Below, one piece after another: positions 8,629 to 16,624 of a stretch of 64,000 nucleotides of DNA. A program made the translations under genes and the position numbers. The stretch is from Paenibacillus sp. FSL R10-2734 (lineage in GTDB: Bacteria > Bacillota > Bacilli > Paenibacillales > Paenibacillaceae): the NCBI RefSeq assembly GCF_037963865.1, contig NZ_CP150170.1, positions 7,267,726 through 7,331,725 on the forward strand. Reading direction: 5' to 3'. Within the stretch, counting starts at the first letter, position 1, and each line of letters opens with the position of its first letter. A model generated the notes under the pieces. The model did not search any database, was not told the origin of the DNA, and saw only the letters and a list, made by a program, of their open reading frames with translations.

Positions 8629-9834
8629 TTAAACATCACTGTCCTCTTGTACCTGCTTCGCAGTAAGGAGTACATCCTGCGCTCGACTCAGCATTTGCCT
8701 TACTATGTCATGCTCCTCGCGCTCTAAAGCCGATTCTACGGCAGCTAGAGCCTCCTCACCACCGATACGTCCCAGCGCCCACGCAGCAGTGCCTCGCATC
8801 TCAGGCCGTGGCTCTTTCAGAACAATTTCTGATAGCTTTGGCACAGCGCCCGCTTCCTTGAAATTGCCGAGGCCGATGATCGCATTGCGCTGAATCGGCT
8901 TTTTACCTCTCCAGGCAGCAGAGCTGCTACCGAACCTATCCTTAAACTCGCGATTGCTAAGATCAAGGATCGGTAATAGCAGCGGCTTCACGATCTCAGG
9001 ATCTGGAAGCATCTGAGGGCGATGATTCCAGTTCTTCCCCCTGTTCTTGGGACATACAATCTGGCAGGTGTCACAGCCGTACAGACGGTTGCCAATCTTG
9101 GTCATGTACTCCTCACTCAGAAATCCTTTGGTCTGCGTCAGATAAGAGATACAAGCCTGTGCATTAAGCTGCCCCGGACCCACCAACGCTCCAGTTGGAC
9201 AAGCATCAATACACTTGGTACACTCCCCGCACCCTTCCTCGACTGCCTCGTCCGGAGGAAAAGGTATGTTCGTAACCATCTCCCCAAGAAAAATCCAAGA
9301 CCCCCATTTGGGAGAGATGATGGAACAGTTTTTGCCGCTAAAGCCTATTCCCGCTCTTTCAGCGACTGCTCTATCTACCAGCACACCGGTATCCACCATG
9401 CTTTCCAGCACAGCCTCCGGTACACGCTCATGAATAAAATCCTCTAACTTACTTAATGCTTCCCTTAGCACATGATGATAATCCCTGCCCCATGATGTTC
9501 GAGCGAGAATGCCTCTGCGCGCACCTGGCTCAGACTTCGGAGGGTTCTCCATTTTGGAAGGGTAAGCCACCGCAATTGAAATAATAGATAGCGGCTTGTC
9601 CCCGGAGGACAGTGCGGGAATCGTCCTTTTATCCAGATCCGGTTCCTCGAAACCAGAGTCATAGCCTTTGTCCCGATGGTCTTGCAAAATATTTTTTAAA
9701 TATAAAAATGGCTCTGCAGTAGTAAACCCGATATCATCAATACCGAGTGACGATGCAGCCTCCTTAATTTCAGCTTTGAGCTGTGCCCACTTGGAAGGCG
9801 GGGGAGCATAAGGTGACTGAAATGTATTGTTCAT
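8629..9834 (-). CDS. queG: Epoxyqueuosine reductase QueG
   Basis: Cobalamin-dependent iron-sulfur enzyme that reduces epoxyqueuosine to queuosine in tRNA, the last pathway step. The N-terminal cobalamin-binding region includes VDTGVLVDRAVAERAGIG (about 147-164). Two ferredoxin-like clusters follow: CGECTKCIDACP (Cys 202, 205, 208, 212) and CDTCQIVCPKN (Cys 254, 257, 261). The C-terminal ~90 residues contain HEAT-like repeats (GTAAWALGRIGGEEAL), as known for the Bacillus enzyme. An AAGGAG site lies 9 nt before the ATG. It follows lepB by only 29 bp on the same strand, so the two are probably cotranscribed. Confidence 0.96.
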   Translation of the reverse strand: MNNTFQSPYAPPPSKWAQLKAEIKEAASSLGIDDIGFTTAEPFLYLKNILQDHRDKGYDSGFEEPDLDKRTIPALSSGDKPLSIISIAVAYPSKMENPPKSEPGARRGILARTSWGRDYHHVLREALSKLEDFIHERVPEAVLESMVDTGVLVDRAVAERAGIGFSGKNCSIISPKWGSWIFLGEMVTNIPFPPDEAVEEGCGECTKCIDACPTGALVGPGQLNAQACISYLTQTKGFLSEEYMTKIGNRLYGCDTCQIVCPKNRGKNWNHRPQMLPDPEIVKPLLLPILDLSNREFKDRFGSSSAAWRGKKPIQRNAIIGLGNFKEAGAVPKLSEIVLKEPRPEMRGTAAWALGRIGGEEALAAVESALEREEHDIVRQMLSRAQDVLLTAKQVQEDSDV

Positions 9835-9863
9835 TTCCGCCTTCTCCTTTTTCTATGAATTTC

Positions 9864-10472
9864 TTATAGTCCTTTCAGTTTAGACAGCGGCCACCATATA
9901 TAATCCGCCCTGCCTACAATCAAGTCCTGCGGGATGGAGCCGAAATAACGACTGTCTTTGCTTGCTGAGGCATGCCGGTTATCTCCCATGACAAAATAGT
10001 TTCCGCTTTCTACGGTTAACGCCGCAAAATCAGGGTCTTCAATCTCGGTATCTATATAGGGCTCATTCACTATTTTTCCATTTACATATAACTGGTGATC
10101 CTTAACTTCTATGATATCTCCAGGTATGCCAATGACTCGTTTCACCAAAAACTCCTTACGACTGGGTCCAGTGCTCGGATCATGAAGAATGACAACATCC
10201 CCGTGTTTCGGGTTTACAAACATCAATGACAGCTTATTAATGAAGAGCCTCTCACCTTCCAAAAGCGTTGGCTGCATAGACTGGCCTTTAACCGTTGAAA
10301 TATTGAACACAAAGATATTAAGAACCGACATCACCGCAAAAACAACTACCGCTGTAAGCAACCAATCCTTCAATTCCGCGGCCAAACGACCTCCACAGCC
10401 TTTCTTTGATCTGGAGCTTCTATGTCTCTGTTTCCGATTCCGCATGAACTCTACTTGGGGCTCCTGACTCAA
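9864..10472 (-). CDS. lepB: Type I signal peptidase
   Basis: Membrane-bound Ser/Lys protease that removes signal peptides on the outer face of the membrane. A basic N-terminal tail (residues 1-30) is followed by one transmembrane helix (about 36-56). The catalytic Ser65 is in GQSMQPTL and Lys111 in LVKRVIGIPGD; the GDNRHASxDSR box is near 158-170. At 202 residues with a single helix it is of the Gram-positive SipS type. The start is a TTG with a GAGGTG site 5 nt upstream; an internal ATG at residue 10 has poorer spacing. First gene of a likely lepB-queG unit. Confidence 0.95.
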   Translation of the reverse strand: MSQEPQVEFMRNRKQRHRSSRSKKGCGGRLAAELKDWLLTAVVVFAVMSVLNIFVFNISTVKGQSMQPTLLEGERLFINKLSLMFVNPKHGDVVILHDPSTGPSRKEFLVKRVIGIPGDIIEVKDHQLYVNGKIVNEPYIDTEIEDPDFAALTVESGNYFVMGDNRHASASKDSRYFGSIPQDLIVGRADYIWWPLSKLKGL

Positions 10473-10661
10473 TATGTCACCTCATATTCTCGATTATTGA
10501 AGTCTATACTTTCAGATATTATAACAATAAAAAAGCATATCTCCCAGCCATTAGCAATGGACTTCTGGAAAATACGCTTGAGTATGAATGTATCAGACTA
10601 TATCATCAACTATAGTTCTTTATTTGGAAAATGTTTCCGCTTACGCGGCTGAGTAATTCAA

Positions 10662-11081
10662 TTACCCAACAATGCTCAGCTTCCGGACAGATTTGAAAAT
10701 CTGATCCTCGCTATATCCCATAGCTTCATACAATGGCAAAGCAAAAGAATTATGCTCATCGACAGCTACGTAGATACCACTAACCTTACGAGCTTGAAAC
10801 CTGGATTCCATAGCCGATACCAGACTTCTACCGACTCCTCTGCGGCGATAATCAGGATGTACAGCAATCCGGAAATAACAACCGTGGTTTTTCTCAATCG
10901 TACCAATCAGTGCTCCAACAATTTCTTCTTCATCTTCCGCAACTACAATGAGATCTGAATCCCATGAAAGCTGCCTGGAGAAAGGCTCGATAGTGTTCTC
11001 GAAACACTCTTCCGATAATGCAGTTTGCAGCAAATCAGTCACAGGGCTAACGTCGCTTAATTGAAAGGAACGAACGTGCAT
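10662..11081 (-). CDS. GNAT-family N-acetyltransferase
   Basis: A 139-residue single-domain acetyltransferase. The acetyl-CoA-binding motif A is clear: RIAVHPDYRRRGVGRSLV at about residues 73-90, preceded by the conserved beta-4 strand GALIGTIEK and followed by VDEHNSFALPLYEAMGY. The substrate cannot be predicted; RimI-like protein or small-amine acetylation are both possible. An AAGGGAG ribosome site lies about 8 nt before the ATG. Single gene divergent from sodA. Confidence 0.88.
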   Translation of the reverse strand: MHVRSFQLSDVSPVTDLLQTALSEECFENTIEPFSRQLSWDSDLIVVAEDEEEIVGALIGTIEKNHGCYFRIAVHPDYRRRGVGRSLVSAMESRFQARKVSGIYVAVDEHNSFALPLYEAMGYSEDQIFKSVRKLSIVG

Positions 11082-11413
11082 TCTTTAAAATCTCCCTTGT
11101 CTATGGCTTATGAATTTAACAAAAAGAAGGGGTTCCCTTAACATTGAGAAAATAAAAAAAAGCATCAAATACCGAGGAATACCTGCTTTTAAATCTATTA
11201 AAGCACACTTTTCTCGTGATATCATCACTTTTCTTTTGAAAGCGCTTAATATCAAGCGTTTACATTTTAGAAAGATTCATTGTTTCATTATAAGGGTAAT
11301 GATATAGATATATGTCTATAGGGAAAAAGCTCATCCATTTAACATTTTATACACAATTGGTAATCTAGTTTACACTCCTAATATACTTTATAAACATTTA
11401 TGTTTGTTTAGTG

Positions 11414-11442
11414 TTGCATTATTGTTCTAGATACTGTTTAAT
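11414..11442 (+). promoter_or_regulatory. Putative sodA promoter
   Basis: TTGCAT (11414-11419), 17-bp spacer, TTTAAT (11437-11442). It would give a 5' leader of about 110 nt that contains the 11-bp hairpin at 11487-11520. Confidence 0.4.
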
Positions 11443-11486
11443 TAAAGTATCCTATTGGGCGATACCCTATAGTACATATCAACAAT

Positions 11487-11520
11487 AAAGAATTTTGACG
11501 ATAAACCGCCAGAATTCTTT
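11487..11520 (+). promoter_or_regulatory. Hairpin in the sodA leader
   Basis: AAAGAATTTTG (11487-11497) pairs with CAGAATTCTTT (11510-11520) over 11 bp including one G-U, with a 12-nt loop. It ends about 27 nt before the sodA ribosome site; role unknown (mRNA stability is possible). Confidence 0.45.
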
Positions 11521-11559
11521 ATCTATACAAATTCTAATATACTCAGGAGGGATTTTTCC

Positions 11560-12168
11560 ATGGCATTTCAATTACCAGCACTTCCTTATGCAAACAACGC
11601 ACTCGAACCACACATCGACGCATTAACGATGGAAATTCACCATGACAGACACCATAACACATATGTGACTAATCTGAACGCAGCTTTGGAAAAGGCACCT
11701 GAATTGCAAGGCAAAAGCATTGAAGAGCTTCTTACTGATCTGAACGCTGTACCAGAAGCTATCCGTACTGCTGTTCGCAACAACGGTGGTGGACACGCTA
11801 ACCACACTCTGTTCTGGGAAGTTATCGGACCAAACGGCGGTGGCGCACCAACTGGCGCATTGGCAGCAGCTATTGATAGTGAGCTAGGTGGATTTGATAA
11901 ATTCAAAGAAGATTTCGCAGCAGCAGCAACTACTCGTTTCGGCAGTGGCTGGGCTTGGCTAGTTGTTAAAGATGGCAAACTGGCAGTAACAAGCACACCT
12001 AACCAAGACAACCCAATCAGCGAAGGCGCTACTCCAATCCTCGGACTAGATGTATGGGAGCACGCTTACTACCTGAACTACCAAAACAAACGCCCTGATT
12101 ACATCAAAGCGTTCTGGAACGTAGTAAACTGGGAAGAAGTTGGCAAACGTTACGAAAGCGCGAAATAA
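11560..12168 (+). CDS. sodA: Superoxide dismutase [Mn]
   Basis: Cytosolic manganese superoxide dismutase of standard length (202 aa). The opening PALPYANNALEPHID, the ligand His in the IHHDRHHNTYV helix (about residue 27), His in NHTLFW (about 82), and Asp/His in LDVWEHAYY (about 164/168) supply the metal site. NGGGAPTG and GSGWAWLVV match Mn-type bacterial SODs. A CAGGAGGG ribosome site is 7 nt before the ATG. Monocistronic, with its own promoter and terminator. It is the second SOD of this family in the window. Confidence 0.98.
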   Translation: MAFQLPALPYANNALEPHIDALTMEIHHDRHHNTYVTNLNAALEKAPELQGKSIEELLTDLNAVPEAIRTAVRNNGGGHANHTLFWEVIGPNGGGAPTGALAAAIDSELGGFDKFKEDFAAAATTRFGSGWAWLVVKDGKLAVTSTPNQDNPISEGATPILGLDVWEHAYYLNYQNKRPDYIKAFWNVVNWEEVGKRYESAK

Positions 12169-12235
12169 GGAATTATATTACGGATAAAGTCATAGTCTTC
12201 AAGGCTGTGGATTTACCGTTTAACTAAGCACAAAT

Positions 12236-12284
12236 AAAGAAGGTATCTCAGAGCCGCAATGGCTAGGGGATACCTTCTTTTGTT
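12236..12284 (+). terminator. sodA terminator
   Basis: AAAGAAGGTATC (12236-12247) pairs with GATACCTTCTTT (12269-12280), followed by TGTTT; an inner GAGCC/GGCT pairing fills the loop. Confidence 0.85.
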
Positions 12285-12325
12285 TGGGTGGGGATGAGTT
12301 TGGAAAGATAGTTTGTTAGTGAGAT

Positions 12326-12422
12326 GGTTCGTTTGGGAGTCGGTTCGTTAAAGCAGGTTCGTTGGAAACAGGTTCGTTAGAAACAGGTTCGTTAGAAATA
12401 GGTTCGTTAGAACAGATTCGTT
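12326..12422. repeat. 15-bp tandem repeat (GTTCGTTAGAAACAG)
   Basis: Seven imperfect units starting at 12327, 12343, 12357, 12372, 12387, 12402 and 12416 (spacing 14-16 bp). Because 15 is divisible by 3, one frame reads as ETGSL repeats, but no ribosome site supports translation. Confidence 0.85.
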
Positions 12423-12563
12423 TAAAAACAAGTAGAGCAGATCTTTTTCCTCGGACATCGTTTTTTTATGCCGCCTTAATGCGGATCAATGAATGTGGAT
12501 CGAGACTCCCCTTTATCGTAATTCAGTTGGAAAGACGCATAAATGAAGCATTATGCCTCTGAA

Positions 12564-12750
12564 TAGGGAAAAACTCCCTATAATTCTGCTCATTTGCTCT
12601 ATAAATACGAGTAATCAGGGAAAAACTCCCTATAAATCATCCATTTTAGAGCATATTTCGGGTATTCTCCCAAATTATAGGGATATTTTCCCTGTAAACA
12701 TCAAATGCAGGTCCCTTCAGCCAGTTTATAGGGAGGAATTCCCTATAAAC
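12564..12750. repeat. Four-palindrome array, TATAGGGA..TCCCTATA type
   Basis: Four inverted repeats with the core GGGA, 3-6 nt, TCCC and flanking TATA/TATA. Core centres are at about 12572, 12624, 12686 and 12737, i.e. spaced 52, 62 and 51 bp. The fourth is perfect over 11-bp arms: GTTTATAGGGA (12724-12734) and TCCCTATAAAC (12740-12750). Sequences between the palindromes are not obviously similar. It lies between convergent sodA and mutY. Confidence 0.85.
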
Positions 12751-12794
12751 TGCCCGCGGGGGTGAAGTAAGAGATCATATATAGATGCGAACCC

Positions 12795-13410
12795 CACTCT
12801 CTCTTCACATAACCCATACATTCACCACATTTAACTCATCTACATACTCAACTCACTTAGCACAATCGAATCATTCTACGCATCAAACTACATAAACACA
12901 TCCAACTCTCTTAGCGCACTCGACGTAACTAACACATCAACACACTCAACTCACTTAGCGCACTCGACGCATCTAACACATCAAACTACATCAACACACT
13001 CAGCGCACTCGACGCATCTGTCACATCAACACATTCAACTCACTCGACGCATCTAACACATCAATACACCAACACACTCAACTCAGCACAATCGACGTAT
13101 CTAACACATCAATACACTCGGCACAATCGAAGCATTCTACACATCAAACTACATCAACACACTCTACGCATCTACACCATTTAACTCACTTAGCACACTA
13201 AACGCATCTAACACATCTAACACATCTAACACATCAAACTACATCAACACACTCAACTCAATTAGTACAAACGAGCATTCAACACTTCAAACTACATCAA
13301 CACATTTAACTCATTCTACACATTCAACTCTATCGACGCATCTAACACATCAACTCACTCAGCACAATCGAAACCTTCTACACAACAAACACATCGACAC
13401 ATTCAACATA
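12795..13410. repeat. G-poor low-complexity block of degenerate short repeats
   Basis: About 600 bp built from shuffled words such as CACATCAAACTACATCAACA, ACTCACTTAGCGCACTCGAC and GCATCTAACACATC. The plus strand is very poor in G and rich in A and C. Word order varies, so it is not a clean tandem array. No ORF, hairpin series or ribosome site is evident. The remaining ~130 bp to the mutY stop codon is AT-rich and featureless. Confidence 0.8.
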
Positions 13411-13540
13411 TCTCTTACCCTAGAGATTTCAGATACATTTTTTACTTAATCCACTTCAATAAACTTTATTTACTTCTGGTACTTCTCATATATCTGCTAC
13501 TTCTCTTACAACTCATTCTACTGCCACACTGGATAAGCTC

Positions 13541-15022
13541 CTACTTCTCTGACTTCGCCTTCTCTTCCTGCTCATCAAAATAAAGGTTCAACAGCTTCAA
13601 GAAGACATTAGGGAACGCATAATTAGCCATGTCCTCACGGCTGATCCAGCGCACTGCTCCGCCATCCTCTGGGCTAGCGTTACCGTCCTCAAATCTCTCT
13701 ACGGGAATGCTGCTGTCCACCTCTGGGAACAGCCCCGTATCCGCGTTGTAGACCGCCCGTCCTTCTGCCGCTATCGGCAGCGGAAGGGCGTCCTCTTCCC
13801 TGCAGCGATACACCTGCAGGGTCCACACAATATGGCTGAAGATATGCTCAGCAGCCATCCAGTGCTCCTCAGGCCGGGCGGAGATCCCGGCCTGTCGCAG
13901 TGACCGGCGCAGCCGGTCCAGTGCCGCGGCCTCCGGCAGCCGCGCGCTCTTGGCGCCGCCTTCCGCTGGCGGCGCCTGCCAGTGCGGCAGCTCCCACATG
14001 CGGGCTAACAGCCCGCTTTGTGGCCGCTGCCGGATGAGCACTTGGCCCGCGTGGGCACCGCGGCCCTCGATTAAGGCCGCCAGCCGCTCCTCTGGGCGCG
14101 GCGGCTTGGCCTTGGTCTTGACGGGCAGCGAAGTCTCGCAGCCCGCCAGGCGCGCAGCGCAATGCTCCATCACCGGGCAGGTTAAGCAGCTCGGTGATTT
14201 TGGGGTGCATACGAGCGCCCCAAGCTCCATAAGCGCCTGATTAAAAGAGGCAGCTTCCCCCTCCGGGATCAGCTCAGCCGCCAGGTGCTCCATTTTCACG
14301 CGGGTGGGTCCCTTAGCGATATCGTCCTCGATGAGGAAGTATCGGGACAACACCCGCATCACATTACCGTCCACCGCGGGTTCCGGCCGGTTAAACGCGA
14401 TACTAAGGATGGCCCCTGCTGTGTAAGGTCCCACTCCCTTTAAGCTGAATACCGCCTCACGGTCGTTCGGCACCTGCCCACCATAAAGCACCTTTACCTG
14501 CTTGGCTGCATGCTGTATATTACGCGCACGGGAATAATAACCTAAGCCTTCCCAGCACTTAAGCACGTCTTCTTCAGGGGCGTCAGCGAGTGACTCCACC
14601 GTCGGAAATCGTTCAATAAAACGATTAAAATAAGGGATCACCGTGTCTACCCTTGTCTGCTGCAGCATGATTTCAGAGATCCAAATATAATAAGGATTGC
14701 GGTGTCTGCGCCATGGCAAATCCCGTTTCTGCCCTTGATACCACTCCAGCAAATGATAACTGAAATATTGCTTAGCCTCCCGCAGCTCCTGATCTTGTTT
14801 ATCTTGTCCTTCCTTTAAATCGATCTGTACTTTTTGTTCACACTGATCTTGTTTATCTTGTCCTTCTTTAATATCGAGCTGTTTTTGTACTTCATCTTGA
14901 TCTTTCAAAGCTTGTCCTTCTTTTAAATCTCGCCCTTCTTCTTGTTCCTGCAAATCCTGTCGTTTTTCCCGTTTTTCTAGTTCTTCTCGTTCTCGTTGAC
15001 CTTGTAAATCTTGTTGTGTCAT
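13541..15022 (-). CDS. mutY: A/G-specific adenine glycosylase MutY with Gln/Glu/Lys-rich N-terminal extension
   Basis: Base-excision repair enzyme removing adenine opposite 8-oxoguanine. The core (from about residue 85) shows DLPWRRHRNPYYIWISEIMLQQTRV with catalytic Glu, the helix-hairpin-helix LKGVGPYTAGAI, VDGNVMRVLSR with catalytic Asp, and the iron-sulfur loop around VCTPKSPSCLTCPVMEHC. The C-terminal ~180 residues are the MutT-like domain that reads 8-oxoG. The first ~85 residues are an extension made of Q, E, K, D and R with repeats such as DLKEGQDKQDQ, probably coiled-coil; typical MutY begins at the FSYHLLEWY region. I start at the ATG at 15022 because AAGGAG lies 8 nt upstream (493 aa); a TTG 12 codons earlier lacks a site. 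Follows acpS by 37 bp. Part of the coding region near 13870-14200 is markedly GC-rich. Confidence 0.95.
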   Translation of the reverse strand: MTQQDLQGQREREELEKREKRQDLQEQEEGRDLKEGQALKDQDEVQKQLDIKEGQDKQDQCEQKVQIDLKEGQDKQDQELREAKQYFSYHLLEWYQGQKRDLPWRRHRNPYYIWISEIMLQQTRVDTVIPYFNRFIERFPTVESLADAPEEDVLKCWEGLGYYSRARNIQHAAKQVKVLYGGQVPNDREAVFSLKGVGPYTAGAILSIAFNRPEPAVDGNVMRVLSRYFLIEDDIAKGPTRVKMEHLAAELIPEGEAASFNQALMELGALVCTPKSPSCLTCPVMEHCAARLAGCETSLPVKTKAKPPRPEERLAALIEGRGAHAGQVLIRQRPQSGLLARMWELPHWQAPPAEGGAKSARLPEAAALDRLRRSLRQAGISARPEEHWMAAEHIFSHIVWTLQVYRCREEDALPLPIAAEGRAVYNADTGLFPEVDSSIPVERFEDGNASPEDGGAVRWISREDMANYAFPNVFLKLLNLYFDEQEEKAKSEK

Positions 15023-15059
15023 TGTAACTCTCCTTGCCCCTCTATAATCACCGTTCAAT

Positions 15060-15458
15060 TCATGAACCTAGCTCCTCCACGACCGCAAAGGCTGAAGCCA
15101 AATTACGGCCATGTGTTATCGTAAGATGAATGGTATACTTCTGTCCTTCAGGCAGACCTAATCTGCTCCAGGCTTCGCACGATAAGGTTACTTCTGGCTT
15201 ACCTTTATGGTCAGGTAATATCTCAATATCCTGAAAACCAACTACATTACCGATGCCACAGCCTAAGGCCTTCACAACGGCTTCCTTGGCAGCAAAGCGC
15301 CCAGCTACGAACTCAGCCAACCTTCCGCCTCGTTGCTCAGCAAGCTGGTACTCTTGCTCCGTTAGGACGCGTTGGTTAAATTTCTTTCCCATTCCCCTAT
15401 GCATTACCTCTGAGATTCGTTCAATTTCTAACACATCATGTCCGATTCCGTAAATCAA
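15060..15458 (-). CDS. acpS: Holo-[acyl-carrier-protein] synthase
   Basis: Transfers the 4'-phosphopantetheine arm from CoA to a serine of acyl carrier protein, activating fatty acid synthesis. The two metal/CoA-binding signatures are present: GIGHDVLEIERI with Asp8 and GRFAAKEAVVKAL with Glu59. Its 132 residues fit the trimeric AcpS family. The start is a TTG with AAGGAG 9 nt upstream. Located 37 bp before mutY on the same strand; the pair may be cotranscribed. Confidence 0.97.
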   Translation of the reverse strand: MIYGIGHDVLEIERISEVMHRGMGKKFNQRVLTEQEYQLAEQRGGRLAEFVAGRFAAKEAVVKALGCGIGNVVGFQDIEILPDHKGKPEVTLSCEAWSRLGLPEGQKYTIHLTITHGRNLASAFAVVEELGS

Positions 15459-15664
15459 AATTTCACGCTCCTTATGGACGTGTATCCTATACTACTTCAA
15501 TAATGGTATGATCATTATACAGGTCATTCATTTCAATTTTTAATTATAGTCCTATAAGATTCTTTCTGCTATCTTAAAAGAAAATGCTTTGGAAGTCTAT
15601 CCAGCGCCTTCGTGATGGACTTGCTAATTTACTTCATTTTTATATATAGAGAGGGGATTTCCCT

Positions 15665-16486
15665 ATGAAGCATCGTAATTTCGAAATACCTGCCGGAGAA
15701 GATGCTGTTCTCCGCTGTTCGCACTTTCCTGCCAAAGGAGTGCCTAAGAGCCTTATCGTTATTGCACACGGTTACAAGGGCTTCAAAGATTGGGGGATGT
15801 TTCCTTACATAGCCACTGTTCTCAGCCAAGATCATGAAGTGATCACCTTCAATTTCTCTCATGCTGGAATCGGAGAGGATCTGCTGCATTTTAATGAGCT
15901 TGAGAAATTCGCCCGCAACACCTTTCGACGTGAGCTGAAGGATATGGAGATCCTATTGTCCTATCTTAGCCAGCACCCGAAATTTGGCAGCCTGCCCTTA
16001 TTCCTTCTTGGCCACAGTCTCGGAGGGGGTATTTGTCTGGTCTACACGCTTGACCATCCCAATGAAGTTAGCGGGGTCATCTCCTGGAACGGGGTTACGA
16101 AGCTAGATTTGCTGACGGAAGAACAAAAGCAGGAAATGAAGGAAAGAGGTCGAACCCATGTCCTTAATGGGCGTACTGGCCAACAAATGCCGCTGGATGC
16201 TGTTATTTTAGAAGATATGGAGAAGCATAAAGAACGTTATAACATCCTTGAACGTATGAAGACAGCAACCTTCCCGGTTGTTCTTATTCAAGGCAGTCAG
16301 GATGGAGCACATCTTCGGCAAGGATCTGAGCAGCTTACCAAGCTTCGACCGGATATTAACTGGGTGCAGATTCCTGAGGGTAATCATACCTTCTGCACTG
16401 TGCATCCTTTTGCCGGCACTACTCCACAATTGGAGCTTGCGATTGCCGCAACAACTAATTTCATCAATCAGACGCTAGCTGAGTAA
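15665..16486 (+). CDS. Alpha/beta hydrolase (S33/dienelactone-hydrolase-like)
   Basis: A 273-residue cytosolic hydrolase without signal peptide. The oxyanion motif is IAHGYKGFKDWG (about residues 36-47), the nucleophile elbow GHSLGG lies near residues 117-122, the probable acid is in IQGSQDGAH and the His in EGNHTFC. The KGFKDW element is typical of the YitV/YqkD-like serine hydrolase group. The physiological substrate is unknown. A GAGAGGGG ribosome site lies 8 nt before the ATG. Convergent with nadE. Confidence 0.85.
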   Translation: MKHRNFEIPAGEDAVLRCSHFPAKGVPKSLIVIAHGYKGFKDWGMFPYIATVLSQDHEVITFNFSHAGIGEDLLHFNELEKFARNTFRRELKDMEILLSYLSQHPKFGSLPLFLLGHSLGGGICLVYTLDHPNEVSGVISWNGVTKLDLLTEEQKQEMKERGRTHVLNGRTGQQMPLDAVILEDMEKHKERYNILERMKTATFPVVLIQGSQDGAHLRQGSEQLTKLRPDINWVQIPEGNHTFCTVHPFAGTTPQLELAIAATTNFINQTLAE

Positions 16487-16518
16487 TTCTTCTATAGTCC
16501 ACCCAGCTCACAAAATAT

Positions 16519-16569
16519 CCCCACAAAGTGAGGCTTTGCTTTGATGAGTACTTTCTGATATGTTAAAAA
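16519..16569. repeat. Dispersed terminator-associated repeat, copy 1
   Basis: CCCCACAAAGTGAGGCTTTG followed by CTTTGATGAGTACTTTCTGA and TATGTTAAAAA. A second copy, with a ~30 bp insertion, lies at 27810-27893. Both are in convergent gaps directly before a terminator. Confidence 0.75.
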
Positions 16570-16609
16570 CCGCCGCGAGTTCTGCTACTACGCAGACCCG
16601 TGGCGGTTT
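16567..16609. terminator. Bidirectional terminator between the hydrolase and nadE
   Basis: AAACCGCC (16567-16574) pairs with GGCGGTTT (16602-16609); the inner GTCTGCG/CGCAGAC-like segment extends the stem. Confidence 0.8.
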
Positions 16610-16624
16610 CTAGTTCAAACTATT

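Larger units (their letters stand above)
11082..11559. other. Intergenic region between acetyltransferase and sodA
   Basis: AT-rich, no supported gene. It holds the sodA promoter (11414-11442) and a leader hairpin (11487-11520). TCATTA-6 nt-TAATGA near 11284 is a short inverted repeat of unknown role. Confidence 0.5.

Noticed and set aside
11110..11307. 65-codon plus-strand ORF upstream of sodA
   Set aside because: AT-rich, basic, no ribosome site and no family pattern; lies in the promoter region.
12362..12765. Plus-strand ORFs starting METGSL and MPLNRE
   Set aside because: They are translations of the 15-bp repeat and of the palindrome array; no ribosome sites.
13869..14240. Long ORFs on both strands inside mutY
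   Set aside because: They arise from the GC-rich patch; the mutY frame contains the conserved domain.
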